A DNA stretch of 64,000 bases from Glycomyces sp. TRM65418 (GTDB taxonomy: Bacteria > Actinomycetota > Actinomycetes > Mycobacteriales > Micromonosporaceae). Shown piece after piece: positions 27,118-36,644 of the stretch. A program made the position numbers and the translations under genes. Where the stretch lies: NCBI RefSeq assembly GCF_019710475.1, contig NZ_JAJFAX010000004.1, forward strand, positions 62,001 through 126,000. Direction: 5' to 3'. Under the pieces are notes generated by a model. It ran no database searches, was not told where the DNA came from, and saw only the letters and a list, made by a program, of their open reading frames with translations. Positions within the stretch are counted from its first letter, which is position 1. Each line of letters starts with the position of its first letter.

Positions 27118-28860
27118 ATGCGCATGTCACCAACCCCAGTCAGGCGAGCCCTGGCCGCAGCGGCGGGCGCCGCCATGGCAGTGGGCCTGTTCACGGCCTG
27201 CGGCTCCGACGGCGACTCCGGTGGGGACGCCGACACCGCCGAGGACTTCGACTTCTCCTGTCCCGAGCGCACCGACGGCTCCCCTGAGGCCGACACGGCC
27301 GCCAACGAGTCGCAGCCGTTCGTCTTCGGCACGCCCGGCGACCCGACGAGCCTGGACCCGGTCCTGGCGTCCGACGGGGAGACCTTCCGCGTCAACCGCC
27401 AGGTCTTCGACACGCTCCTCGACGCCGACTGCACGGACACCGTGCCCGGTCTCGCCGAGTCCTACGAGCAGAACGAAGAGGGCACCGAGTGGACGTTCCA
27501 CCTGCGTGAGGGCGTGACCTTCCACGACGGCGCCGCCCTCGACGGGGCCGTCGTCTGCAAGAACTTCGACCGGTGGGCGAACTTCACGGGCGGCTTCCAG
27601 TCCCCGAACTTCACCTACTACTACTCGTCGGTCTTCGGCGGCTTCGCCGAGAACGACCCGGCGATGGGCATCGAGACCGAGTCGATCTACGAGGGCTGCA
27701 CCGCCGACGGGCTCGACGTGACCATCAGCCTGAGCAAGTACACCTCCAGCTTCCCGGGGGCGTTCACGCTGGAGTCGCTCTCGATCATCAGCCCGAACTC
27801 CATCGACGCGATCGCCGACGTCGAGCTGCCCGCGGCCGACTCGCCGCTGCCGGAGTACACCCAGACCGTCGGCACCCTCGCCGGCACGGGCCCGTACATG
27901 CTCGAGGAGTGGAACCACAGCGAGCAGCAGGTGACCCTCACCCGCTTCGACGACTACTGGGGTGAGCCGGCGAAGGTCAAGACCGTGATCTTCCGGACCA
28001 TCTCGGACGAGACCGCCCGCCGCCAGGCCCTCGAGGCCGGCGACATCCACGGCTACGACCTCGCGGCCCCCGCCGACGCGCAGACGCTCATGGAGGCGGG
28101 CTTCCAGGTCCCCGTCCGCGGCGTCTTCAACCTGCTGTACCTCGCGTACACGCAGGGCCACGCGCCCCTCGACGACCACGCGGTCCGCGAGGCCCTGTCG
28201 CACGCCATCGACCGCCAGCGCATCGTCGACTCGGTGCTCCCGGCGGGCGGCATGGTCGCGACGCAGTTCATCCCGCCGAGCCTGGAGGGCTACTCCGAGG
28301 ACGTCGCCACGTACGACTACGACACCGAGAAGGCCACGGAGCTGCTCGCCGAGGCGGGTGCGGAGGACTTGACGCTCACGTTCTGCTATCCGACGGACGT
28401 GACCCGGCCGTACATGCCGGCGCCGAAGGACATCTTCGACATGATCTCCTCCGACCTGGAGGCCGCGGGCGTCACGGTCGAGGCCCGTCCGATCACGTGG
28501 GTGGAGTACATCCCGGCGACGCGCAGCGGCGAGTGCCCGCTGTACCTGCTCGGGTGGACCGGTGACTACGCGGACCCGTACAACTTCCTGGGCACGTGGT
28601 TCGCCACCGAGTCGACCGAGTGGGGTTTCGACAACCCCGAGGTGTTCGACGCGATCGCGGCGGCCAACACCGAGCCGGACGAGGCGACCCGCGTGGAGCT
28701 GTGGAAGACCGCGAACGAGGTCGTGATGGAGGAGCTGCCGGGTCTGCCGATCTCGTCGTCGCCGCCGTCGATCGCGTTCGCGCCGAACGTGTACCCGCCG
28801 GACGTCTCTCCGCTGACGCGGGAGGACTTCTCGCAGGTCTACTTCACCACCGGCTCTTGA
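27118..28860 (+). CDS. Peptide/oligopeptide ABC transporter substrate-binding lipoprotein
   Basis: The 580-residue SBP_bac_5 family protein captures peptides outside the membrane. It has a lipoprotein signal with the lipid-bearing Cys in 'GLFTACGSDG', an acidic Ser/Gly linker, and family stretches 'TSLDPVLASDGETFRVNRQVFDTL', here split as 'SLDPVLAS' and 'RVNRQVFDTL', plus 'WTFHLREGVTFHDG', 'LGWTGDYADPYNF' and 'LPISSSP'. ATG 27118 follows GGGTGAG and gives a compact signal peptide; an in-frame ATG at 27073 would add 15 unlikely residues. First gene of a five-gene operon. Confidence 0.93.
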   Translation: MRMSPTPVRRALAAAAGAAMAVGLFTACGSDGDSGGDADTAEDFDFSCPERTDGSPEADTAANESQPFVFGTPGDPTSLDPVLASDGETFRVNRQVFDTLLDADCTDTVPGLAESYEQNEEGTEWTFHLREGVTFHDGAALDGAVVCKNFDRWANFTGGFQSPNFTYYYSSVFGGFAENDPAMGIETESIYEGCTADGLDVTISLSKYTSSFPGAFTLESLSIISPNSIDAIADVELPAADSPLPEYTQTVGTLAGTGPYMLEEWNHSEQQVTLTRFDDYWGEPAKVKTVIFRTISDETARRQALEAGDIHGYDLAAPADAQTLMEAGFQVPVRGVFNLLYLAYTQGHAPLDDHAVREALSHAIDRQRIVDSVLPAGGMVATQFIPPSLEGYSEDVATYDYDTEKATELLAEAGAEDLTLTFCYPTDVTRPYMPAPKDIFDMISSDLEAAGVTVEARPITWVEYIPATRSGECPLYLLGWTGDYADPYNFLGTWFATESTEWGFDNPEVFDAIAAANTEPDEATRVELWKTANEVVMEELPGLPISSSPPSIAFAPNVYPPDVSPLTREDFSQVYFTTGS

Positions 28861-28883
28861 CCGACATCGATCAATAGCGAAAT

Positions 28884-29891
28884 ATGCTGCGCTACACCGT
28901 TAAGCGCCTCCTGCAGTTGTCCGTGGCGCTCTTGGGGCTGACGCTGCTGCTGTTCGCGTGGTTCAAGGCCCTTCCGGGCGGACCCGAGAACCGGCTGCTT
29001 CCCGAGAACGCCACGGACCAGCAGCGGGAGGCGCTGCGGGCCTCCCTGGGGCTCGATGAGCCCGTCTGGGTCCAGTACGGCGAGTTCCTGGCCAGGATCG
29101 CCCGTTTCGACTTCGGTTCCTCGTTGTCGAGCGGGCGGCCCGTGGCCACGGAGCTCGCCGACCGGCTGCCCGCCACCATCGAACTGTCGTTGGCCGCGAT
29201 GATCATCGCGGTCGGTCTCGGCATCCCGCTCGGTTATCTCGCGGCGAAGCGCCGGGGGACGTGGCTGGACTTCGCCGCGGTCTCGGGTTCGCTGCTGGGC
29301 ACGTGCATCCCGATCTTCTTCTTGGCGGCCATGTTGAAAGTGGTGTTCGCGCAGGAGCTCGGGTGGCTGCCGACGGCGTTCCGGCTGTCGGCGGGTGCCG
29401 ATTACACGGACGTCACGGGCCTGCGGGTCCTGGACGGGGTGATCACCGGCGAGTTCGGGGTCGCCTGGGACGCCGTGCGGCACTTGATCCTCCCGGCGAT
29501 AGCGCTGTCGTCGATTCCGCTCGCGGTGATCGTGCGGATCACCCGCGCGAGCGTCCTCGACGTGGTGGGGGAGGACTATGTGCGCACGGCGGACGCGAAG
29601 GGCCTCAAGCCGTCGACGATCCGCGGGCGGCACGTCATGCGCAACGCGATGCTGCCGATCGCGACGATCATCGGCCTCCTGCTGGGGAGTCTGTTCGCGG
29701 GGGCGGTCCTGACCGAGAGCGTGTTCTCCTTCGGCGGCATCGGCTCGTTCGTCTATCAGGCGACGACCGAGCGGGACTATCCGGCGCTGATGGGCTTCAT
29801 CCTCGTCATCGCCGTGTTCTACGTCGTGATCAACCTGATCGTGGACCTCTCTTACGGCCTCCTCGACCCGAGAGTGCGGGTGCGGAAATGA
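28884..29891 (+). CDS. Peptide ABC transporter permease (DppB type)
   Basis: The 335-residue inner-membrane permease starts 'MLRYTVKRLLQLSVALLGLT', has six hydrophobic helices, and carries the EAA-loop region 'YVRTADAKGLKPSTIRGRHVMRNAMLP' (here 'RTADAKGLKPSTI' is the contact helix for the ATPase). The C-terminus overlaps the next gene by 4 nt (ATGA), so translation is coupled. It forms the translocation pore with the next product. Confidence 0.93.
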   Translation: MLRYTVKRLLQLSVALLGLTLLLFAWFKALPGGPENRLLPENATDQQREALRASLGLDEPVWVQYGEFLARIARFDFGSSLSSGRPVATELADRLPATIELSLAAMIIAVGLGIPLGYLAAKRRGTWLDFAAVSGSLLGTCIPIFFLAAMLKVVFAQELGWLPTAFRLSAGADYTDVTGLRVLDGVITGEFGVAWDAVRHLILPAIALSSIPLAVIVRITRASVLDVVGEDYVRTADAKGLKPSTIRGRHVMRNAMLPIATIIGLLLGSLFAGAVLTESVFSFGGIGSFVYQATTERDYPALMGFILVIAVFYVVINLIVDLSYGLLDPRVRVRK

Positions 29892-30850
29892 CGATCGCGA
29901 AGATCGAGAAGCTCGACCGGCTCATCGAGGCCACCGCGACGGCCCGGGACGCCCGGGGCGGTTCGCTGTGGCGTCAGTCGATCCGGCGGATGCGCCGTTC
30001 GCCGATGGCGATCTGCGGTGCGGTCCTGGTGGGCCTGTTCGTGGTCGTCGCGGTGCTGGGGCCGTTCATCGCCCCGCACGATCCGACGGCGCAGACGTGG
30101 GGCCGGGAGGTGTTCCTCAACCGGAACGTGTTCCCGGGGCCGCGCGCGGAGAACTGGTTCGGGCTCGACCATCTGGGCCGGGACATGTTCTCCCGCATGA
30201 TCGTGGGGGCCCGCCAGACGTTGATGGTCGGCGTGGTGGCGACGCTCATCGGCTTCGTCGCCGGGGCGGTGGTCGGCGGCGTCGCCGCGGCGGCGGGCAC
30301 GTTCGGGGGCCGGTGGGGGGAGCGCGTCGAGGCGGTCATCATGCGTGCCGTCGACGTCGCGCTCGCGATCCCGATGCTGCTGTTGGCGCTCAGTGTCGCG
30401 GCGCTGCTGGGGCCGTCGCTGCGGACGGTGATGATCGCGGTCGGGGTGGCGCAGATCCCGATCTTCGCGCGGTTGCTGCGCGGGTCGATGCTGGCGCAGG
30501 CGCATTCGGACTACGTCCTCGCGGCGATCTCGCTGGGTGTCCCCAAGGGACGGATCGTGGTGTCGCACATCCTGCCGAACTCGCTGGGGCCGGTGATCGT
30601 GCAGGCGACGCTGGTGCTCGCGACGGCGATCATCGAGGCCGCGGCCCTGTCGTACCTGGGTCTGGGCAATCCCGATCCGGGCAGTCCGGAGTGGGGGACC
30701 ATGCTCGCCGACGCGCAGCGGTTCCTCTCGGGCGCGCCGCAGCTCGCGATCTACCCGGCGGTGGGCATCATCGTCACCGCGCTGGGCTTCACCCTCCTGG
30801 GCGAGGCCATGCGCGAATCGCTCGACCCGAGGCTGAGGAGGCAGGAGTAG
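29888..30850 (+). CDS. Peptide ABC transporter permease (DppC type)
   Basis: The 320-residue partner permease has the N-terminal OppC_N helix ('SIRRMRRSPMAICGAVLVGL'), 'HDPTAQ', 'WFGLDHLGRDMFSRMIVGARQT' in part, and an EAA loop 'DYVLAAISLGVPKGRI'. It ends 'ESLDPRLRRQE', the usual C-terminus. The start overlaps the upstream stop codon, and the stop overlaps the next GTG start. Confidence 0.93.
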   Translation: MTIAKIEKLDRLIEATATARDARGGSLWRQSIRRMRRSPMAICGAVLVGLFVVVAVLGPFIAPHDPTAQTWGREVFLNRNVFPGPRAENWFGLDHLGRDMFSRMIVGARQTLMVGVVATLIGFVAGAVVGGVAAAAGTFGGRWGERVEAVIMRAVDVALAIPMLLLALSVAALLGPSLRTVMIAVGVAQIPIFARLLRGSMLAQAHSDYVLAAISLGVPKGRIVVSHILPNSLGPVIVQATLVLATAIIEAAALSYLGLGNPDPGSPEWGTMLADAQRFLSGAPQLAIYPAVGIIVTALGFTLLGEAMRESLDPRLRRQE

Positions 30851-31959
30851 TGGCACTGCTCGAAGTGGAGGACCTGCGGGTCGCGTTCGGCCCGGCCACG
30901 GCCGTCGACGGCGTCTCCTTCGCCGTGGACGAGGGCAAGGTCGTCGGCCTGGTCGGTGAGTCCGGGTGCGGCAAGTCCGTGACGAGCCTGGCGATCATGG
31001 GCCTGCTGCCGAAGCGCAGCCGCGGCAACGGCCGCCTCGCTCCCGACACGGAGGCCCGGGCCGTGACCGTGGAACCGGCCGGCGGCGCCGAAGCGGCCGA
31101 GTCGTCGCCGGCGGTCCCGTCCGCGCCTGCGCCCCGGACCGCCATCGGCGGTGAGGGCCGCCGCCGGGGCCGGGGCGCGGACGTCGACGGCCGTGCGGTC
31201 TTCGACGGCGTCGACCTCCTGTCGCTTCCGTCCGCGGCGATGCGCCGCCGCCGCGGCAGGGATCTCGCGATGGTCTTCCAGGACCCGCTGTCGAGTCTCA
31301 ACCCGGTCGTGCCGATCGGCCGGCAGATCACCGAGGTCCTCGAACGCCACCGGGGTCTCAAGGGCGACAAGGCCGTCAAGGAGGCCTCGCACCTGCTCGA
31401 CCGGGTCGGCATCCCCGATCCGGCCCGGCGGTTGCGCGAGTACCCGCATCAGCTTTCGGGCGGCATGCGCCAGCGCGTGCTCATCGCGATCGCGGTGGCG
31501 TGCGCGCCGCGGCTGCTGATCGCGGACGAGCCGACGACGGCGCTCGACGTCACGATCCAGGCGCAGATCCTCGAACTGCTCAGGGACCTGGTCGAGTCCG
31601 AGGGGACGGCGCTGCTGATGATCACGCACGACCTCGGGGTCGTGGCGGGGCTGTGCGACGAGGTGAACGTGCTCTATTCGGGCCGCGTGGTCGAGTCGGC
31701 GCCGGTGCGGGAGCTCTTCGCGCGGCCCACGCACCCGTACACGATCGGTCTGCTCGGGTCGATCCCGCGTCTGGACCTGCCGATGGACGAGCCGCTCAGG
31801 CCGATCCGCGGTTCGATCCAGGACGTGATCCGCTGGAGGGACGGCTGTGCGTTCGCGCCCCGCTGCGACCGTGTCACCGAGAAGTGCGTCGCGGGGGAGC
31901 CCGCGCTGGTCGGGGCCGTGCACGCCCATCGCTGCGTCATGGCCGAGGAGGTCGCATGA
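30850..31959 (+). CDS. Peptide ABC transporter ATPase (DppD type) with unusual insertion
   Basis: The 369-residue ATPase has Walker A 'GESGCGKS' (37-44), Q-loop '[13 protein letters not shown]', signature '[14 protein letters not shown]', Walker B '[13 protein letters not shown]', H-loop 'MITHDLGVV' and the C-terminal oligopeptide domain with 'CAFAPRC' Cys motif. Between residues about 62 and 112 there is an Ala/Pro/Glu/Arg-rich low-complexity insertion not expected in the family, sitting before the Q-loop where a short loop is normal. The GTG start overlaps the dppC-like stop; the next gene overlaps by 4 nt. Confidence 0.92.
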   Translation: MALLEVEDLRVAFGPATAVDGVSFAVDEGKVVGLVGESGCGKSVTSLAIMGLLPKRSRGNGRLAPDTEARAVTVEPAGGAEAAESSPAVPSAPAPRTAIGGEGRRRGRGADVDGRAVFDGVDLLSLPSAAMRRRRGRDLAMVFQDPLSSLNPVVPIGRQITEVLERHRGLKGDKAVKEASHLLDRVGIPDPARRLREYPHQLSGGMRQRVLIAIAVACAPRLLIADEPTTALDVTIQAQILELLRDLVESEGTALLMITHDLGVVAGLCDEVNVLYSGRVVESAPVRELFARPTHPYTIGLLGSIPRLDLPMDEPLRPIRGSIQDVIRWRDGCAFAPRCDRVTEKCVAGEPALVGAVHAHRCVMAEEVA

Positions 31960-33011
31960 GCACTGAGCCGGAGGCGCCCGGGGGCGCCGCATCGCGGCCG
32001 CCGCTGCAGCGCGCGGACGAGCCGGCGGTGCCCGCGAAGGCGCCGCTGCTGGAGGTGGAGGACCTCGAGGTCCATTTCCCGATCCGGCGCGGCATCCTCG
32101 TGGAGCGCACGGTCGGGCACGTCCGGGCGGTCGACGGGGTGAGCTTGAGCGTCCAGCCCGGCGGCACGTTCGGTCTCGTGGGCGAGTCCGGTTGCGGGAA
32201 GACCACGTTCGGCCGGGCGGTGCTGCGTTTGGAGGAGCCGACGGCGGGGCGCGTGCGCCTCGGCGGCGACGAGGTGACGGCGCTGCGCGGGGAGCGCCTG
32301 CGGCGCTTCCGTTCGAAGATGCAGATGGTCTTCCAGGACCCGCTCGGTTCGCTCAATCCGCGGCACAATGTGGACATGCTCTTGGCGGAGCCGTTGAAGG
32401 TCCACGGCGTCGGTTCCAGGGAGGAGCGCCGCAAGCTCGCGGTCGAGACCTTGGACGCGGTGGGGTTGCCGAAGTCGGTGCTGGAGCGGTATCCGCACGA
32501 GTTCTCGGGCGGGCAGCGCCAGCGCCTGGGGATCGCGCGGGCGCTCATGCTGCGGCCGGACCTGATCGTGTGCGACGAGCCGGTGAGCGCGTTGGACGTG
32601 TCGATCCAGGCGCAGGTGATGAACCTGCTCGACGAGCTGCAGGACGAGTTCGGGCTGACGTACCTGGTGATCGCCCACGACTTGGCGGTGGTGCGCCACC
32701 TCTCCGACCGCGTGGGCGTCATGTACCTCGGCAAGCTCGTCGAGGAGGCGGACTCGTCGCAGATCTACGAGCGTCCGCGGCATCCGTATACGAAGGCGCT
32801 GCTGTCGGCGGTGCCGCAGCCGGATCCGGAGGTCGAGGCGACTCGGGAGCGGATCATCCTGAAGGGCGACCTGCCGTCGCCGGCGAATCCGCCGAGCGGC
32901 TGCCGGTTCCGCACGCGCTGCCCGTGGGCGGAGGACATCTGCGCCGAGGTCGAGCCCGAGTGGCGGGAGGCGGCGACCGGCCACAGGGTGGCGTGCCACT
33001 TCGATCTGTGA
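31956..33011 (+). CDS. Peptide ABC transporter ATPase (DppF type)
   Basis: The 351-residue second ATPase has about 25 disordered N-terminal residues, then Walker A '[20 protein letters not shown]' region, '[13 protein letters not shown]', signature '[15 protein letters not shown]', Walker B '[19 protein letters not shown]', H-loop 'VIAHDLAVV' and the C-terminal '[14 protein letters not shown]' motif. It ends the operon; a strong terminator lies 38 bp downstream. Confidence 0.93.
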   Translation: MSTEPEAPGGAASRPPLQRADEPAVPAKAPLLEVEDLEVHFPIRRGILVERTVGHVRAVDGVSLSVQPGGTFGLVGESGCGKTTFGRAVLRLEEPTAGRVRLGGDEVTALRGERLRRFRSKMQMVFQDPLGSLNPRHNVDMLLAEPLKVHGVGSREERRKLAVETLDAVGLPKSVLERYPHEFSGGQRQRLGIARALMLRPDLIVCDEPVSALDVSIQAQVMNLLDELQDEFGLTYLVIAHDLAVVRHLSDRVGVMYLGKLVEEADSSQIYERPRHPYTKALLSAVPQPDPEVEATRERIILKGDLPSPANPPSGCRFRTRCPWAEDICAEVEPEWREAATGHRVACHFDL

Positions 33012-33048
33012 GCGATCGCCGTTCGACGTCGTGTTCCCGACGGCGGAC

Positions 33049-33092
33049 CGGCAGCGGCCGGGAAGGGTCTCCTTCCCGGCCGCTGCCGTTGT
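33049..33092 (+). terminator. Terminator of the peptide ABC operon
   Basis: An 18-bp perfect stem (33049-33066 with 33071-33088), GTCT loop, then TTGT. The following 33093-33511 has no recognisable gene; a 16-nt inverted repeat TGTCGGGAACCCGACA lies at 33444-33459. Confidence 0.8.
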
Positions 33093-33511
33093 CGGTGCGG
33101 TCGTCGCTGTCGGGTGGGCCGCGGGCCGGTCTCCTCGGCGACCGGGCGGGCGCCGTTGACGGCGGGGCCGCCGATATCGCCTCGTAGTCGCACTGCAGGC
33201 GGGTCCCCGGCTCGGGGGAGGCGTCGACGCCGCCCGTCTCCGCTGGAGCGCGCCCGGGGAGTGCGGCGAGGGTGTGTTGGCCGCTTGGTGCTGCGGCCGG
33301 CGCGGCGGTCGCCCGCCCTGGTGCAGGACCGCCCCGTCGTCGTTGACGCCTCGCCGGTCGGCGCACGGTGACCGCCGTGTCCGGTGGAGGGGCACCGGCT
33401 CGGCGGGCGTCCGGTTGCGGCCGCTCGGTGGCGCCTCGAAAACTGTCGGGAACCCGACACTATCCGGTCCGACTCCCGCCTGGAGGCGCTCGTCCGCCTC
33501 CCCGGGCATCG

Positions 33512-33623
33512 TGAAACTCCCTCCACGGTCGAATACTTTCAGTAACTTGTTGGTGACCACAAGTAGTGGCATCGAGATCCAATTGCCCCATCGCATCGAT
33601 GGGAGCGGAAGGAGTACCAGATC
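33512..33623 (+). promoter_or_regulatory. Promoter and structured leader of the I36-type inhibitor gene
   Basis: TGAAAC (33512-33517) and TACTTT (33534-33539) are 16 bp apart. The roughly 77-nt leader can form two hairpins, ACTTGT/ACAAGT (33545-33550 with 33559-33564) and CCCATCG/CGATGGG (33587-33593 with 33597-33603), before the ribosome-binding site GGAAGGAG. Confidence 0.5.
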
Positions 33624-33965
33624 ATGCGCAAGCGCATCATGGCAGGCATCGCCTCAGGGTTCTTCATCGTCGGCGCACTGGCGTCGCCCGCGGCGGCCGG
33701 CGGCGGCCACGACCACGACGACCCCGAAGACTGCCCGTACAACGCGGTCTGCTTCTGGGAGCACAAGCACTTCGAGGGCGACATGTCGATTCGCTGGAAC
33801 CCCGGCACTGAGTGCGACAAGGCTCCCGACGGCAAGATCGGGTCGGTCGTGAACAACCTCCACCAGGACGTCTGGCTCTACAGCGACTGGGACTGCGACA
33901 ACGTGACCGAAGTCGTCGAGGCCCACAGCTGGGACGCGAAGGTCCACGCGCACAGCTGGATCTGA
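33624..33965 (+). CDS. Secreted peptidase inhibitor family I36 protein
   Basis: The 113-residue protein has a signal peptide (about 1-25, ending 'SPAAA'), a short His/Asp-rich segment ('GGGHDHDDPED') and one beta-gamma-crystallin-like domain with 'CPYNAVCFWEHKHFEGDMS' and four Cys positioned for two disulfides. This pattern is common to small secreted actinomycete proteins annotated as peptidase inhibitor I36 (SMPI-like). The His/Asp segment could bind metal. It is monocistronic with its own promoter and terminator. Inhibitory activity is not proven. Confidence 0.8.
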   Translation: MRKRIMAGIASGFFIVGALASPAAAGGGHDHDDPEDCPYNAVCFWEHKHFEGDMSIRWNPGTECDKAPDGKIGSVVNNLHQDVWLYSDWDCDNVTEVVEAHSWDAKVHAHSWI

Positions 33966-33990
33966 CGCGCAGTGCGTCTGCACGTCCGAC

Positions 33991-34022
33991 AGGCCCCACT
34001 TCGCGGGAGCGAAGCGGGGCCC
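33991..34022 (+). terminator. Terminator after the I36-type gene
   Basis: A 13-14-bp hairpin with one mismatch (33991-34004 with 34009-34022), loop GGGA, followed by a weak T-containing stretch. Confidence 0.65.
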
Positions 34023-34074
34023 TGCTGTGCCCACCGGGTCGTGAACACTCGTCTCGTTCCGTCACACTGGGGCG

Positions 34075-34620
34075 ATGGAAACCTTCACCGCCCCTCCCGA
34101 GTTGAGTGCCGGCGTTCGCCGCAACGGCGTCATGATCTGCGCGTTCTTCGGCCTCGGCTGGTACTTCGCGGGCCATGGCGTGCTCAGCGACGGCCCGGCG
34201 GCCTGGATCGGGCTCGCCGTCGCCGTCGCCGTGACCGTCGCGCTGGCCGTGGCGAGCGGGCGGGTCGCCTCGACCCGGAGGCGCCCGCGTGAACTCCCGA
34301 AGGACTGGCTGCGCCGCAACGGCCTGTGGATCGGCTTCGAGGTGGTGCTCATCGTCGCCGCGATCCTGGTCTTCCGCGCCCTCGGCCTCGTCGAATTCCT
34401 GCCGGGCACGATCGCGATCATCGTCGGCGTGCATTTCATTCCGCTCGCCCCGACGTTCGACGAGCCGATGTACCGGTGGACCGGGGCCGCGGTGATCGTC
34501 GCCGGCATCGCGGGTCTCGTCGCCGGCGCCGGCGATGTGGCGCTCGCGGGAGCGGTGGCCGGGTTCGGTTGCGCCGCAGCCCTGTGGCTCACGGGTGCGG
34601 CGGTGGTCAAGCGCGGCTAG
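34075..34620 (+). CDS. Hypothetical six-helix membrane protein
   Basis: The 181-residue protein has about six hydrophobic helices with an Arg-rich cytoplasmic loop ('STRRRPRELPKDWLRR') after the second. The pattern 'GTIAIIVGVHFIPLAPTF' near residue 125 is seen in small conserved membrane proteins of unknown role. There is no obvious ribosome-binding site; a -10-like CACACT lies 7 nt before the ATG, so a leaderless mRNA is possible. Function is not recognised. Confidence 0.75.
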   Translation: METFTAPPELSAGVRRNGVMICAFFGLGWYFAGHGVLSDGPAAWIGLAVAVAVTVALAVASGRVASTRRRPRELPKDWLRRNGLWIGFEVVLIVAAILVFRALGLVEFLPGTIAIIVGVHFIPLAPTFDEPMYRWTGAAVIVAGIAGLVAGAGDVALAGAVAGFGCAAALWLTGAAVVKRG

Positions 34621-34699
34621 GCGCCGTGCCGTCTCGGCCCGATGCGGAAGGCATCGGGCTTTTCCTCTCCCGAATCGGGCGGGCGCGCGGCGTCGCGGC

Positions 34700-35932
34700 T
34701 CAGGTAAGGCGGTCGGCCTTCACCGCGCCGCCCTGCATGACGAGCCTCAGGTGCGTGTCCGGGTCGGTGAGCAAGCCCAAGTCCGCGAGCGGGTCGCCGT
34801 CGACCACCAGCAGGTCCGCCAACGCGCCCGGGGCGATCCGGCCGATCCGGCCCTCCTCGCCGAGCAGCCTCGCGGCGGTCACCGTCGCCGACCGGATCAC
34901 GTCCGCCGCGGGCAGGACCGCGCCGCGGATCCTGAACTCCTCCAGCTGATGCCGCCGCATGCCGCCGAGCAGGTCCGAGCCGTAGCAGAGGTTCACCCCG
35001 GCCTCGTGCGCCATCCGCAGGGCCTGCAACCCCGCGTCCAGCACGAACGCGTTCTTCTCCAGGTTCCGCGCGGGCAGGCCGAACTCGGCGCCCTCGACCG
35101 CCATCCGCTCGTAGGTCACCAACGTGGGCACCAGGAACGCGTCGTACTCCAGAAACAGCTCCACACTGGACTCGTCGAGGAGGTTGCCGTGCTCGATCGA
35201 CCGCACGCCCGCCTCCAGGCCCCGGTTGATCGCCCGCGCCGTGTAGGCGTGCCCGGCGACGTACCGGTTGGCGGCCTCGGCCTCCTCCACGATCGCGCGG
35301 ATCTCCTCCATGGCGAACCCGGTCGAGTCGATCCGGTCGGTCGGCGACGCGACACCGCCCGAGAGCATGATCTTGACGTGGTGCGCGCCGGTGCGCAGCT
35401 GCTCGCGGGCGGCCTTGCGCACCTCGTCCACGCCGTCGCACACCACCCCCAGGTCCGGGCAGCATTGATGGTCGTCGCGCACGCTCCGCCCGCGCGGGCG
35501 CATGTCGACGTGCCCGCCGGTCTGCGAGAGCGCCTTGCCGCCGAAGAACAGCCTCGGCCCGTCGATGAGCCCTTCGGCGACGGCGTCGGCGATGCCGAAG
35601 TCCGCCCCGCCCGGGTCGCGGACCGTCGTGAACCCGCGGTGCAGCATCGCGCGCAGCTCGACCGCGGCCTTCACCGCCACGTACGCGGGCGACTCGTCGG
35701 CCAGGCCGGACAGATCCCCGCTGTGGGCGTTCACGTGGACGTGGCAGTCGATGAGCCCGGGCATGAGGGTCTTCCCGGCCAGGTCGATCACCCTGGCCCC
35801 TGCCGGGGCCTCGATGCCGGCGCCGACGGCGGCGATCGTCTCGCCCCGCACCAGCACTCGCCGGTCGCGGGCGAGCGCGCCCGCGACGGGGTCGAGCACG
35901 GCGGCCCGGTCGAACAGCACGGTCTCGGTCAT
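34700..35932 (-). CDS. Amidohydrolase family protein (imidazolonepropionase/prolidase-like)
   Basis: The 410-residue protein belongs to the metal-dependent amidohydrolase superfamily: 'LMPGLIDCHVHVNAH' (HxH metal ligands), 'HHVKIMLSGG' (carbamylated-Lys position), 'GHAYTARAI' and 'SIEHGNL' His ligands, 'CYGSDL' final Asp, and the C-terminal 'GALADLLVVDGDPLADL' of the composite beta domain. The group includes Xaa-Pro dipeptidases and imidazolonepropionase-like enzymes; substrate is uncertain. ATG 35932 has AGGAGAGG upstream; a longer frame to 36022 lacks support. Divergent from a cupin gene. Confidence 0.88.
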   Translation of the reverse strand: MTETVLFDRAAVLDPVAGALARDRRVLVRGETIAAVGAGIEAPAGARVIDLAGKTLMPGLIDCHVHVNAHSGDLSGLADESPAYVAVKAAVELRAMLHRGFTTVRDPGGADFGIADAVAEGLIDGPRLFFGGKALSQTGGHVDMRPRGRSVRDDHQCCPDLGVVCDGVDEVRKAAREQLRTGAHHVKIMLSGGVASPTDRIDSTGFAMEEIRAIVEEAEAANRYVAGHAYTARAINRGLEAGVRSIEHGNLLDESSVELFLEYDAFLVPTLVTYERMAVEGAEFGLPARNLEKNAFVLDAGLQALRMAHEAGVNLCYGSDLLGGMRRHQLEEFRIRGAVLPAADVIRSATVTAARLLGEEGRIGRIAPGALADLLVVDGDPLADLGLLTDPDTHLRLVMQGGAVKADRLT

Positions 35933-35964
35933 CGGCCTCTCCTGTCCCTGCACGCCCCGCGCGC

Positions 35965-35992
35965 TTGCCGATCGGCCGGCGCCGGGTATCAA
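35965..35992 (+). promoter_or_regulatory. Promoter of the cupin gene
   Basis: TTGCCG (35965-35970) and TATCAA (35987-35992) with 16-bp spacing, about 108 bp upstream of the cupin ATG, in the divergent gap with the amidohydrolase gene. Confidence 0.4.
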
Positions 35993-36099
35993 TATGCCGG
36001 ACCGCCCGGTACGGTCGGACACGGGCCCGGCAGGCGGCAGGCGATGCGTTCTCGCGACCGGATCGTCTGCGCCCGTGACGTTGAGAGAGAGCGAGTGCC

Positions 36100-36585
36100 A
36101 TGTCCTATCCCGAACCGAGGTACTTCGGCGACGACGGCGAGATGAGCGCCTATTTCCGGCCGGTGTCGGCCCCGCCAGACCTGGTCTACCCGAGCGGCGT
36201 CTCCGTCGACTACCTCGCGACCGGTGCGACCACGAACGGCCAGTTCGGGCTCTACCAGTGGAACACGAGCGGAGGCCGCTCGGGGCCCGAGCCGCACTTC
36301 CACCGCACGATCTCCGAGTCCTTCTACATCCTCTCGGGGACGATCACGATCTACAACGGCGCCGAGTGGGTCGACCATGAGCCGGGCGATTTCGTCCACG
36401 TTCCCGAAGGCGGGGTCCACGGCTTCCTCAACGAGTCCGGCGCTCCCGCCTCGATGCTGCTGATGTTCCACCCCGGCGCGCCCCGCGAGGCCTACTTCGA
36501 AGGCCTCGCCACGCTCGGTGAGATGTCCGAAGAGGAGCGCAAGGCGTTCTTCATCGAGCACGACAACTACTGGATCGACGACTGA
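36100..36585 (+). CDS. Cupin-domain protein
   Basis: The 161-residue protein has a single cupin barrel: motif 1 'GPEPHFHRTISESFYILSGTI' (split G-x-H-x-H and Glu, usual metal ligands), and motif 2 'PGDFVHVPEGGVHGFLN' with the last His. The C-terminal about 35 residues are helical. Such small cupins are often dioxygenase-like or sugar-modifying enzymes or binding proteins; no specific reaction can be assigned. A GAGAGAG-type ribosome-binding site precedes the ATG. It converges on sucD. Confidence 0.85.
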   Translation: MSYPEPRYFGDDGEMSAYFRPVSAPPDLVYPSGVSVDYLATGATTNGQFGLYQWNTSGGRSGPEPHFHRTISESFYILSGTITIYNGAEWVDHEPGDFVHVPEGGVHGFLNESGAPASMLLMFHPGAPREAYFEGLATLGEMSEEERKAFFIEHDNYWIDD

Positions 36586-36599
36586 CGCCGGGCGCACGA

Positions 36600-36629
36600 C
36601 GAGGGCCGGACGCCTCCGCCCGGCCCTCG
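36600..36629. terminator. Shared terminator between the cupin gene and sucD
   Basis: A 10-bp perfect stem (36600-36609 with 36620-36629) with a 10-nt loop lies midway between the two convergent genes. Confidence 0.65.
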
Positions 36630-36644
36630 ACTCGTATGGCGCCC

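Noticed and set aside
33114-33511. Possible small genes after the peptide ABC operon
   Set aside because: Short frames have no ribosome-binding site, no recognisable product and composition-driven residues.
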